Source: Thiorhodovibrio winogradskyi (lineage in GTDB: Bacteria > Pseudomonadota > Gammaproteobacteria > Chromatiales > Chromatiaceae). From it: 64,000 bases of DNA. This document shows positions 38,157 to 45,593 of this stretch, piece after piece (the stretch's first letter is position 1; every line of letters starts with the position of its first letter). Where the stretch lies: positions 2,367,531-2,431,530 of the forward strand of contig NZ_CP121472.1 in NCBI RefSeq assembly GCF_036208045.1, written 5' to 3'. A program made the translations under genes and the position numbers. The notes beneath the pieces are model-generated. The model was not told the origin of the DNA. It saw only the letters and a list, made by a program, of their open reading frames with translations, and did not search any database.

Positions 38157-38498
38157 TGTAAAATTTTCTGACACCTAAAACACCAAAATTCAGTGTCCCG
38201 TTAACGTAAATTCGCCAAAGTAGACAAGTTTAGTCGGCTTTGATTTTCTTGTTTTTCAGTGAATTGGGAATCCAAGCATGCGTTTCGTGTCGTTTCCGGA
38301 CGGCTTTTGCCATTGTAAAATTTCCTGACACCTAATTCCGTGAATTCGCGCCCTGGAGACGGGACGGTGTTGCGTGATTGTTGCGGAAAGGTTACGGCGT
38401 AGAAAAAAAATCTTCAATAAATTAGAGAGATAGTATTTTTCTTGTGTCGATTTTTGCTGTTGTTGGCGTGGCTTTTCAGAGTGTAAAAAATTTTGACA
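38157..38498. promoter_or_regulatory. Three copies of a TGTAAA-N-TGACA motif upstream of the PEP-CTERM gene
   Basis: Seventeen-base motifs TGTAAAATTTTCTGACA (38157-38173), TGTAAAATTTCCTGACA (38314-38330) and TGTAAAAAATTTTGACA (38482-38498) are spaced 157 and 168 bases apart in an otherwise gene-free region. The first two are followed by CCTAA and the third by CTTAA. Repetition and conservation amid unconserved DNA suggest a regulator-binding site or ends of small mobile units. Confidence 0.6.
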
Positions 38499-38590
38499 CT
38501 TAAGGGATGGTGGGCGGGATGCTTGGTGCCTGTCAGGTCTCTAGCAAGGGGAGGCTGGGCACGCTTCCTTGCGAATGAGGTCTTGTGTGC

Positions 38591-38785
38591 GTGATCACGG
38601 TATTTGAGGGTTTCGTTTGCACGTAATTTGGAGGAGGCTGAGCAACCCTGGACGGCTTTTCTATGCGCGGCAACCCCTTATGAACCACGCTGCCCCCTCG
38701 GGGGGGGAGAGAAGTGCGGAGTGGCGGCCGGTCTACAAGGCAATTAAATGCGGGAGCCACTGTAACCTCTTGATTCGTCGTTCCG
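38591..38785. repeat. Dispersed repeat of about 190 bases, copy A
   Basis: Aligns with 41981-42147. Shared blocks include GTGATCA-TATTTGA, GACGGC, GAACCACGC/AAACCACGC, CCCCTCGGGG/CCCTTCGGGG, GAGAGAAG and GGCGGCCGGTCT/GGCGGCTGGTCT, in the same order and orientation. No coding capacity is conserved. It may be a decayed miniature mobile element. Confidence 0.65.
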
Positions 38786-38972
38786 GCACCGATGATGAAG
38801 ATGGTCACTCCTTCCTTCACTGAAAGTGATTATCTTCGTGTAACCAGCATCTTAGCAAAGAGACCCTCAAATATCGTGCTCACCAGAAGCCCGATTTCCC
38901 GCAATTTGGATGCTCATGCACACTTGCGGATCAGTCAGGGTAAGGACAAGGCGATACCGATTTCACTTAGTC

Positions 38973-39285
38973 CCCTACACGGAGCATATCCAGGGCAGCG
39001 CGATCACCTCCTCGGCACTCCAGCGCGGTTCTTCGACAGCGCATAGGAGCGCGCGCGGCGCACTGCCCTTTGCGGGTAAGAACGGCGAAAGGCGTTGATG
39101 TTGGACGGCAAGCATCAGGTGGGGGCGTCGGGTGGGCGCGGCGGTGAGCTTGAACTCAAACGGATAGAGCCAGCCGGCGACCGAGTTGACTGCCGTTGAC
39201 TTCCTGTGCGGTCAGTGTGCTGATCAGTGCGATGAAGTGATCGCCTTGCTGCCAGTCCCCGACCTCACAGTGGCCGGTCAATATA
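38973..39285 (-). pseudogene. Decayed second copy of the DUF4143 ATPase
   Basis: The nucleotide sequence follows the 3' end of the ATPase gene at 29983 closely (shared GGCGAAAGGCGTTGATG and TGGGCGCGGCGGTGAGCTTGA). Near 39176 it jumps to the part matching about 30525, losing about 345 bases. It then continues (ISTLTAQEVNGSQLGR-like) to about 39285. It is a partial copy with an internal deletion and several frame changes. Confidence 0.7.
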
Positions 39286-39420
39286 GACTCTCTGCCTATG
39301 TTTACAGAAAATAACGCAGCAGATCTGATGCTTGCAGGCTTTACAAACCCTGTGTTTTTTGTATCCTGTCCGCGGCTGAACGACCACTTCCATGCGTGAT
39401 CACGAAACAGAGGGAAAATC

Positions 39421-40002
39421 ATGAGACTATTGATTGTTCTGCTTGCCATCATCCCGGTTGCTGCTTTCGGTGCTGGCGAAGGGGAAAGCGCACCGGCAAC
39501 GACCGCCGCCAATGATTCCGCGGAGCACCAGGAAAAGGAAGCTCCTCGGTCTGATAGCGGCATTATTCTTCCCGACGGATGGGCAATGGAAGACGCCATC
39601 TCCGCGGAGGATGTCGAAGGGATCATGAAAACAACCGGCTTGGTCGTTTTCCCCGAAGCCGCCAGCAGTAAGTCTAAAGGAAGACCCATTGGAAGCTACA
39701 ACCTGAGTGGCGTCCCCTATAGCAAAGTGCGTTTTGAAGGCAATGTGGCCGATGGCCAGGAAGCATACGAGAGAGCTGTTGGCTTTCTGAGCGATGCAAC
39801 CGAGATCGAGAACCCGAGATGGGATGCCGCCTTGATGGGTGATGCGAAGTTAGGAGATAAAACCGCGACTCGAATGCTCGTTCTCAAGGGTGATCATTTC
39901 TTCATGATTTCTTGGGTTCCCGAGGTATTCCCGGAACTTGATCCCAAAGAAACCAATGTTAAGCTTGCCGAACTTCTGATCACAAATCTCTACGGTAAAT
40001 AG
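39421..40002 (+). CDS. Exported protein of unknown function
   Basis: 193 residues. Signal peptide about 1-17 (IVLLAIIPVAAFGA), then an Ala/Glu-rich linker (about 18-48) and a compact domain (about 50-193), including IMKTTGLVVFPEAASSKSKG and ATRMLVLKGDHFFMISWVPE. I do not recognise the family. The REP-like repeat lies 13 bases after its stop. An AT-rich segment upstream (39290-39360) may hold the promoter. Confidence 0.65.
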   Translation: MRLLIVLLAIIPVAAFGAGEGESAPATTAANDSAEHQEKEAPRSDSGIILPDGWAMEDAISAEDVEGIMKTTGLVVFPEAASSKSKGRPIGSYNLSGVPYSKVRFEGNVADGQEAYERAVGFLSDATEIENPRWDAALMGDAKLGDKTATRMLVLKGDHFFMISWVPEVFPELDPKETNVKLAELLITNLYGK

Positions 40003-40014
40003 CCTACCGACTCA

Positions 40015-40064
40015 CTCGTTCCCACGCTCCGGCGTGGGAATGCAGAGCGGCCGCTCCGGCGGCC
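40015..40064. repeat. REP-like palindromic repeat, copy 2
   Basis: Same two-palindrome unit as at 4110-4160 (CTCGTTCCCACGCTCC, GCGTGGGAATGCAGAGCGG), with a slightly different loop. It is followed by a further stem, ACGCTCCAGCGT-like, at about 40078-40092. Confidence 0.8.
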
Positions 40065-40267
40065 TGAATCACCACGGGACGCTGGAGCGTCGGCAATAAT
40101 TTCTGTGGTTGTTCAGTATTTCATTCAACACCTGTGATCAAACGCGGACTTTGCCTCGGTTGCCAAGTGTGGGGTCAAGTCTACAATGGCATGACAGCCT
40201 GAGCGAAACAGCCATTGCTGTGTGTTGATAAAAGAACGTTAGACCTGCTGATCAACGGAGAATCCTG

Positions 40268-40435
40268 ATGCGTGTCACCGCAATATTGTTTTGTTTGTTC
40301 GCGCTGGCCGCTGGGAATCCATACTGCGCTACCGCCGCGGAACAGAACGAATTAAAGGGGTCTGGATGGCATTATTTTCCAGACTGGGAATTAAAGAAAC
40401 TATGTAGGCCATCCAAGTCTAAGCCTCGACATTAA
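40268..40435 (+). CDS. Short exported protein, probably cut by the IS110-type insertion
   Basis: 55 residues from ATG 40268 with GGAGA upstream. It begins with a signal peptide, MRVTAILFCLFALAAGN, cleavage near ATA-AE. The tail LKKLCRPSKSKPRH is basic and probably read from IS sequence. A GTTAGAC box lies 29 bases ahead of the start, a possible remnant of an integron site. The short length suggests the true C-terminus was displaced by the element starting near 40400-40440. Confidence 0.5.
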   Translation: MRVTAILFCLFALAAGNPYCATAAEQNELKGSGWHYFPDWELKKLCRPSKSKPRH

Positions 40436-41760
40436 CCCCGAGCCACGAGGAGACCGAACATGACCACTGCCGCTGTCCAAACGCCGAAGACCACCCTCTA
40501 TCTGGCCCTCGAGCTGAGCAACAAGACCTGGAAGCTTGGCTTCAGCAACGGCGAGAAGATCCGGATCAAGACCATCGAAGCGCGGGATCTTCCCGCGTTG
40601 CGCGAGCAGATCGAGATCGCCCAGGGGAAGCTTGGACTCAGCGCGGATTGTGTCATTGAAAGCGTTTACGAAGCCGGGCGGGATGGCTTCTGGATTCATC
40701 GCATCTTGGAATCCTGGGGGATTCACAGCCGTGTGGTCGACTCGGCCAGCATCCAGGTCAACCGCAAGAAGCGGCGCGTGAAGACCGACCGGGTCGACGT
40801 CGAAGCCCTGCTGGTGCAGCTCATGCGTTATCTTGGCGGAGAGAAAAAAGCCCTCGCGGTGGTGAACGTCCCCAGTGCCGAGGCCGAGGATCGGATGCGA
40901 GTTGATCGCGAGCGCGAGCGGCTGATCCACGAACGTGGCGCCCACAGCTCACGGATGAAATCCCTGTTCGTCGCCCAAGGACTGGTCATCGAGCGCCTCA
41001 ACGACTCGCTGATCGAAAACCTCGATCACCTATGCACCGCCACCGGCGAGCCCCTCGGCGCCGACCTCAAAGAAGAGATCCGCCGCGAATATCAGCGCTA
41101 TTGCTTGGCTGATGAGCAAATCCGCGCCATCGAGCAAGAACAAAAGCGCCGCGTCGAGCAAGCCACCGACGCGGCCTATGAGCAAATCGCGCGCATGCTC
41201 GAGCTCAAAGGCATCGGCTGGGTTTCGAGCTGGGTCTTGGTCATGGAATTCTTCAGCTGGCGCGGCTTTCGCAACCGCCAGCAGCTGGCCGCCTGTGCCG
41301 GGCTGACCCCCACGCCCTATGCCAGTGGTGATGACCAGCGCGACCAAGGCATCAGCAAGGCTGGCAACCGACGCATCCGTGCCCTCATGGTCGAGCTGTC
41401 CTGGCTATGGCTGCGCTACCAGCCCGACAGCGCCCTGAGTCGCTGGTACCGCGAGCGCTTTGCCAAGGGCGGCAAACGCATGCGGCGCATCGGCATCGTC
41501 GCCCTGGCGCGCAAGCTGCTCATCGCCCTGTGGCGCTATCTCGAACAGGGCGAGATCCCGGACGGCGCGGTGCTCAAAGCCGGCTAAGGCCCGCCGCCCG
41601 CGGAAGACATCCAGTCACCCCCAAACGGCCGAGCACAGCGCCAACGCCCGAGGAGAGAGCAACGCGACGGATCACGGTCAAGGTTGTCGAAAGCGCCCGA
41701 CAGGCCCCTGGGCTGACCCCTGGTCATGCCGTTTTAAAAGAAGGGGCGCTTTCCTTTTCA
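40400..41760 (+). mobile_element. IS110-family insertion sequence
   Basis: One full-length DEDD transposase gene with short left and longer right noncoding flanks. The exact ends could not be fixed: IS110-type elements lack classical terminal inverted repeats. The left limit lies between the short exported gene and 40460; the right limit is probably within 41600-41960. Noncoding DNA is mostly on the right, which resembles the IS1111-type layout where the bridge RNA is encoded downstream of the transposase. Confidence 0.65.
40460..41587 (+). CDS. IS110-family transposase
   Basis: 375 residues. The N-terminal RuvC-like DEDD domain begins LYLALELSNKTWKLGF and continues VIESVYEAGRDGFWIHRIL and KTDRVDVEALLVQLMRYL. 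A coiled segment lies at about 205-245. The C-terminal Transposase_20 domain has LELKGIGWVSSWVLVMEFF, ACAGLTPTPYASGDDQRDQG and ISKAGNRRIRALMVELSW with the catalytic serine. It looks intact. In this family it works with an element-encoded bridge RNA that specifies donor and target. Confidence 0.92.
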   Translation: MTTAAVQTPKTTLYLALELSNKTWKLGFSNGEKIRIKTIEARDLPALREQIEIAQGKLGLSADCVIESVYEAGRDGFWIHRILESWGIHSRVVDSASIQVNRKKRRVKTDRVDVEALLVQLMRYLGGEKKALAVVNVPSAEAEDRMRVDRERERLIHERGAHSSRMKSLFVAQGLVIERLNDSLIENLDHLCTATGEPLGADLKEEIRREYQRYCLADEQIRAIEQEQKRRVEQATDAAYEQIARMLELKGIGWVSSWVLVMEFFSWRGFRNRQQLAACAGLTPTPYASGDDQRDQGISKAGNRRIRALMVELSWLWLRYQPDSALSRWYRERFAKGGKRMRRIGIVALARKLLIALWRYLEQGEIPDGAVLKAG

Positions 41761-41980
41761 ATCGGTTTCAGCGGCGAACATCGCATGCAATTTCAGGTGA
41801 CCGGGCTTCCCGGCACGGATAGAAGGTGGAGCGGATTCGCACAGAATCTGTCGGCTTTCAAACCGAGACAACCCATGGCTGTCATAACGCTCGCAATGCT
41901 CATGACACCGAGCAAAACGCGCTGACCAAACGGCCGCCATCGCCAAGGAGAACGAATAAGCTAGTGACGATTCAAAGTGA

Positions 41981-42147
41981 GTGATCAGGCTATTTGAAAG
42001 CGTTTGAACAGCGCCCGACGGCCTTGCCATGCACGAGCGTTTCGATAAACCACGCCCGCCCCTTCGGGGAGAGAGAAGCGCGGCATGGCGGCTGGTCTGC
42101 GCAATCATGCAATGCGATAATGAATGTAACATTCTGATTTGCGATGT
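41981..42147. repeat. Dispersed repeat of about 170-190 bases, copy B
   Basis: Matches copy A at 38591-38785 in order and orientation. It lies between the IS110-type element and attC-like site 3. Confidence 0.65.
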
Positions 42148-42247
42148 TGGCGCTGAACAAAATAATCTCTCGAAAAAAGGGCTTGACAAAAACGCCTCAT
42201 AGAAGGGGCCTGGTTCGATTTAATTCTCGGGAATTGAATTTGCCGAA

Positions 42248-42326
42248 TGAACGCCAATCACGGTGCTTCAGCAGAAGCCGGTTTCGCTCTCTCTCAACCC
42301 CGGCTCGGCTGTGCTTGGCGTTCGGT
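42248..42326 (+). repeat. attC-like integron recombination site 3
   Basis: TGAACGCC on the left and GGCGTTCGGT on the right enclose arms GCTTCAGCAGAAGCCGG and CCCGGCTCGGCTGTGC around a TTTCGCTCTCTC loop. The core AGAAGCCGGTTTCGCTCTC is nearly the same as in site 1 (GAAGCCGGTTTCGCTCTCGC). Both sites are also preceded by a GGTTCGRTTTAA-like segment. It lies just before the ScsD-like gene and may mark the right end of the array. Confidence 0.65.
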
Positions 42327-42336
42327 GGAGTGAGTG

Positions 42337-42876
42337 ATGATGCGCGCGGACAAGAGCACCGATAAAGATCGGAGATCAGCGCGGTGGCGACCTTGGGCGG
42401 TCGATCTGGTGATTGTGCTCGCGGTGGTGGGTCTGGTGCAATGGTGGCAGGCTCGGCCTTTGGCGACTGGCATGGCGCCGCCCCTGGCGGGCGTGGAGGT
42501 GGTTAGCGGTGATCGCCTGGATCTTGCGAATCTGCGTGGCAAGCCGGTGCTGGTTCATTTCTGGGGGACTTGGTGCCCGGTTTGTCGGCTAATGGACGGG
42601 ACCATCGCCCGCATTGCCGAGGATCATACCCTGGTCAGCGTGGCCATGTACTCGGGCAGTGCGGATGAGGTGAGCGCTTATCTGGATGAGAACGACCATG
42701 TGTTCCCTGTGGTGCTGGACCCGAATGGCCAAATGGCTGGCCGCTGGGGTGTCGTGGGCGTGCCAGCAAGCTTTATCATTGATGCCGATGGTCGGATTCG
42801 TTTCGCGACTCGGGGCGTGCGTTCCGGCCCTGGTTTGCGCTTGCGGCTGTGGTTGGTGGGTTTTTCCACGGGGTAG
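42337..42876 (+). CDS. ScsD/TlpA-like membrane-anchored thioredoxin
   Basis: 179 residues from ATG 42337 (GGAG six bases upstream). Cytoplasmic basic start, one membrane helix (about 20-38), then a periplasmic thioredoxin domain with the redox motif WCPVC in HFWGTWCPVCRLMDG and the cis-proline loop VVGVPASFIID. It resembles ScsD/TlpA proteins involved in periplasmic thiol-disulfide exchange. The gene stands directly after attC-like site 3. Confidence 0.85.
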   Translation: MMRADKSTDKDRRSARWRPWAVDLVIVLAVVGLVQWWQARPLATGMAPPLAGVEVVSGDRLDLANLRGKPVLVHFWGTWCPVCRLMDGTIARIAEDHTLVSVAMYSGSADEVSAYLDENDHVFPVVLDPNGQMAGRWGVVGVPASFIIDADGRIRFATRGVRSGPGLRLRLWLVGFSTG

Positions 42877-42925
42877 GGTCTTTGATTGTCGATGAAGGCT
42901 GGCGATTTTTCGGGAGCATCGCTTG

Positions 42926-43894
42926 ATGATGGATCACCGCTGGTTGGCTGATTTGTTCTCGCGTCTGGCCGCGCTTGAGCACGCCGGGATCGCGCCGCGG
43001 CAGGCGTTCTCGAGTCTGGCTCAGGGCGTGCCGAGGCACGAGCAAGCCGCGCTTGAGAGTGCCGCGCGTTGGTGTGGTCGTGGTGTGAGTGTCGCCAAGA
43101 GCGTCGCGCGCGCCGGTCTGGTTGGTCCGCTCGACGCCCGGGTGCTGGATGCGGCCGAGGTTTCCGGCCGGCTTGAGACGGCCTATCGCGATCTTGCCGC
43201 ACGGCATACAGCGGCGGATTCGCGCCGACGGCGTCTGCGCGGCAAGCTGCTGTTGCCCGGGTTTATTCTGGTGTTGGCGGCCTTGGTCAAACCCTTCCCG
43301 GCGTTTTTTGTTGGCGAGCTGAGTTTGGGCGGTTATTTGCGTGCATCCCTGGGTCTGCTGGTTGTAATTTTCGGCGGGCTCTGGCTGCTTATGGTGCTGA
43401 TCCGGCGTCTGCGCGAGACGAATCTCGGCCTCTTCATCGGCCAGTGGCTGCTGTCCTGGCCTTTACTGGGGCAACTGCTGATCCGCCGCCAGCGCACCCT
43501 CTATCTCGAAGCGCTGGCCATGTTGTTCGACTCTGGCGTGCCCCTGGTCGATGCGCTTGGCACAGCCGCGCTAACAGTGCCGCCAGGCAGGCTGCAAGAG
43601 GCGTTCCGGCAGCTGCACGCACAAGTCGAGGCGGGCGCGACTCTGGAACAGGCCTTCGGGGCCTGCTCCTACATCCGGCTGCACAGCCGGCTGCTGGTGC
43701 GCTCGGCGGAAGTCTCCGGGACGCTCGGTGATGGGCTCGGGCGGATTGCGCGCACGGAGCGCGAGGAGCTTGAGTCCTTTGAGAACGAGTTGGCCACCTG
43801 GTTGCCGCGTGTTGCTTATCTGCTGGTGGCTGCTTGGATGGCCACGGGCATTCTGGGTGGCGGCGCCCTGACGACCATGCCTGCCGATCTTTAG
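42926..43894 (+). CDS. Type II secretion/pilus F-type inner-membrane protein
   Basis: About 322 residues from ATG 42926 (GGGAG nine bases upstream). Two T2SSF half-domains are visible: the first about 8-118 (LEHAGIAPRQAFSSLAQG, DAAEVSGRLETAYRDLA), the second about 185-310 (LAMLFDSGVPLVDALGTAA, RSAEVSGTLGDGLGRIARTE). Three membrane helices lie near 112-135, 145-168 and 295-315. GspF/PilC proteins form the platform of type II secretion and type IV pilus machines. No other machine gene is adjacent, so this is a stand-alone paralogue; it is shorter than classical GspF (about 400). Confidence 0.82.
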   Translation: MMDHRWLADLFSRLAALEHAGIAPRQAFSSLAQGVPRHEQAALESAARWCGRGVSVAKSVARAGLVGPLDARVLDAAEVSGRLETAYRDLAARHTAADSRRRRLRGKLLLPGFILVLAALVKPFPAFFVGELSLGGYLRASLGLLVVIFGGLWLLMVLIRRLRETNLGLFIGQWLLSWPLLGQLLIRRQRTLYLEALAMLFDSGVPLVDALGTAALTVPPGRLQEAFRQLHAQVEAGATLEQAFGACSYIRLHSRLLVRSAEVSGTLGDGLGRIARTEREELESFENELATWLPRVAYLLVAAWMATGILGGGALTTMPADL

Positions 43895-43923
43895 GCGACA
43901 GTCTTGAGACCGAAGCGGTCGGG

Positions 43924-44538
43924 TTAATCCAGCGGCAAGTCGCGCATGCGACGGGCGTTGACGTACTGGATGCCGGCGCCGAAGCGATCATGTCGGACCC
44001 GGCATAAGCCGGCGAAGTCGATGCGGATACGATACCAGTGGCGTGGCTCGGCTTTGAGTAAGTGGCCAAGAATGCCGCGCATAACCCCGGCATGGGCCGA
44101 GATCAGCAGATGGCGACCACGGTGCTGATCGATGAGGCGGTCATAGACATGGCCGACGCGGGTGAGCAGTGCGTCCAGCGTTTCGCCACCGGGCGGGCGA
44201 TGCACGGCCGGGTCGCTAAAGAAGTTAATGAATGCCTTGGGTTCGGAGATAGCGATTTCCCGATGCCGGCGGCCTTCCCAGCAGCCCATGCTGATCTCAT
44301 GCAGTTCGGGCTCGACGATCAAAGGCAGTTGATGACGGCAGGCTAGTTCGGCGGCGAATTCCCGACAGCGCGCGAGTGGTGAGGAAACGATCTGATCCCA
44401 GGGCGCGGCATCGCCGACGGCCTCGCGCATCTGTTGCCAGCCAAGCGGGCTAAGCGGATGATCGGTCCCGACGCCGCGAATCATGGTGCCGCCGCGCGGT
44501 TCGCCATGGCGGATTAAATCAACAAAGGTATCCCGCAT
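43924..44538 (-). CDS. Histidine phosphatase family protein
   Basis: 204 residues. It starts with the phospho-histidine motif DLIRHGEP and has IVSSPLARCREFA, the acid-base glutamate region ELHEISMGCWEG and the second histidine in LLISAHAGVMRGIL. These are the residues of the phosphoglycerate mutase/CobC-like superfamily. Alpha-ribazole phosphatase is one possible activity, but no cobalamin genes are nearby. It lies 20 bases after sdhB in the same direction. Confidence 0.85.
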   Translation of the reverse strand: MRDTFVDLIRHGEPRGGTMIRGVGTDHPLSPLGWQQMREAVGDAAPWDQIVSSPLARCREFAAELACRHQLPLIVEPELHEISMGCWEGRRHREIAISEPKAFINFFSDPAVHRPPGGETLDALLTRVGHVYDRLIDQHRGRHLLISAHAGVMRGILGHLLKAEPRHWYRIRIDFAGLCRVRHDRFGAGIQYVNARRMRDLPLD

Positions 44539-44558
44539 GCTTCAGCGCTCGGCTGCTG

Positions 44559-45494
44559 TCAGCCACCGAAGAGATCCTTAAGTGCCTGCACCGTGGTGGC
44601 GCGCCCTAACTCGCCGATGGCGGTGGTGAGCGGAATCGCCTTGGGGCAGACGCGCACACAGTTCTGGGCATTGCCGCAGTCACTTAAGCCACCCTGGCCC
44701 ATGATGCGGTGTAGGCGCTCGCCGCGGTCGAACTTGCCCGTGGGCTGTGCGTTCATGAGTCGCACCTGGGCGAGTGCCGCCGGGCCGACAAAGTCCTGGC
44801 CCTCGTCATACTGGGGGCAGGCCGCCAGGCAGCAGCCGCAGCTCATGCAGCGGCTGTAGAGGTAATCCTCTGCCCACTGCTGCTGAGAGACGCGCAAGCA
44901 GGTCTCTTTTTGTGTTCCCCCGGCTCCCCCGAGCGCCCCTGTGAGAGCCCAGGGTCCGTCGATGCGCACCCAGGCCTGGACGTGCTTGAGGTGCTCGAAC
45001 ATCCGGTTGCGATCAACAAGCAAATCCCTTATCAGCGGAAATTTTGGTAAGGGCTCGAGTACAATGGGTTGTTTAAGGTTCTCGATCAGTGCCGAGCAGG
45101 CCGGGCGTGGCTGGCCGTTGATCATCATGGCGCAGGCGCCGCAAACTTCTTCCATACAATTGTGGTCGAACACCACGGGGTCGACCCGCTCACCTTCGCA
45201 GGTGACCGGATTGGTGCGCAGACGCCGCAGCGCGGCCACCACATTGTCGCGTTCCGAGCAGGACAGCTCAAAGTGTTGCCAGTAGGGGGCGGAGAAGGGG
45301 TCGTCCTGGCGGCGTATTTTGAAGACCACCCTCTCGGTGCGTCCCGCATCCTCGTCCGAGGGGTCGAAGATGTCATTGTTGCGAGCGGGCGTGAAGAGGG
45401 ACTCCACCATGTCGCCAGCCGCGCCATCCGGCACGGTGGTTAGATCAGGTGATCGGATTTCTGAGCGGACGTCAGGCGCGTCTGGACTGGACAT
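44559..45494 (-). CDS. sdhB: Succinate dehydrogenase/fumarate reductase iron-sulfur subunit
   Basis: 311 residues. A lead of about 50 residues precedes the [2Fe-2S] domain (CMEEVCGACAMMINGQPRPAC). The C-terminal domain has CMSCGCCLAACPQ and CGNAQNCVRVCPKAIPL, binding the [4Fe-4S] and [3Fe-4S] clusters. It passes electrons between the flavoprotein and the diheme cytochrome. The length is larger than the usual 240-260 because of the N-terminal extension; a later start is possible. Third gene of sdhCAB. Confidence 0.9.
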   Translation of the reverse strand: MSSPDAPDVRSEIRSPDLTTVPDGAAGDMVESLFTPARNNDIFDPSDEDAGRTERVVFKIRRQDDPFSAPYWQHFELSCSERDNVVAALRRLRTNPVTCEGERVDPVVFDHNCMEEVCGACAMMINGQPRPACSALIENLKQPIVLEPLPKFPLIRDLLVDRNRMFEHLKHVQAWVRIDGPWALTGALGGAGGTQKETCLRVSQQQWAEDYLYSRCMSCGCCLAACPQYDEGQDFVGPAALAQVRLMNAQPTGKFDRGERLHRIMGQGGLSDCGNAQNCVRVCPKAIPLTTAIGELGRATTVQALKDLFGG

Positions 45495-45513
45495 GAGCGA
45501 TGGCCGGATCCTT

Positions 45514-45558
45514 TAGATGACATTGGGGTAGATGACATTGGGGTAGATGACATTGGGG
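45514..45558. repeat. Fifteen-base tandem repeat, three copies, between sdhA and sdhB
   Basis: Three perfect copies of TAGATGACATTGGGG in the 99-base gap between sdhA and sdhB. They contain no gene. They could affect mRNA structure or sdhB translation. Confidence 0.85.
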
Positions 45559-45593
45559 AGATTGGATCGGGTGAGACTGAAAAGGGATGGCGC

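Noticed and set aside
40186-40246. Possible fourth attC site ending in GTTAGAC
   Set aside because: The 3' box fits GTTRRRY and a CAATGGC / GCCATTG stem exists, but the 5' box is poor and the core does not resemble the other three sites.
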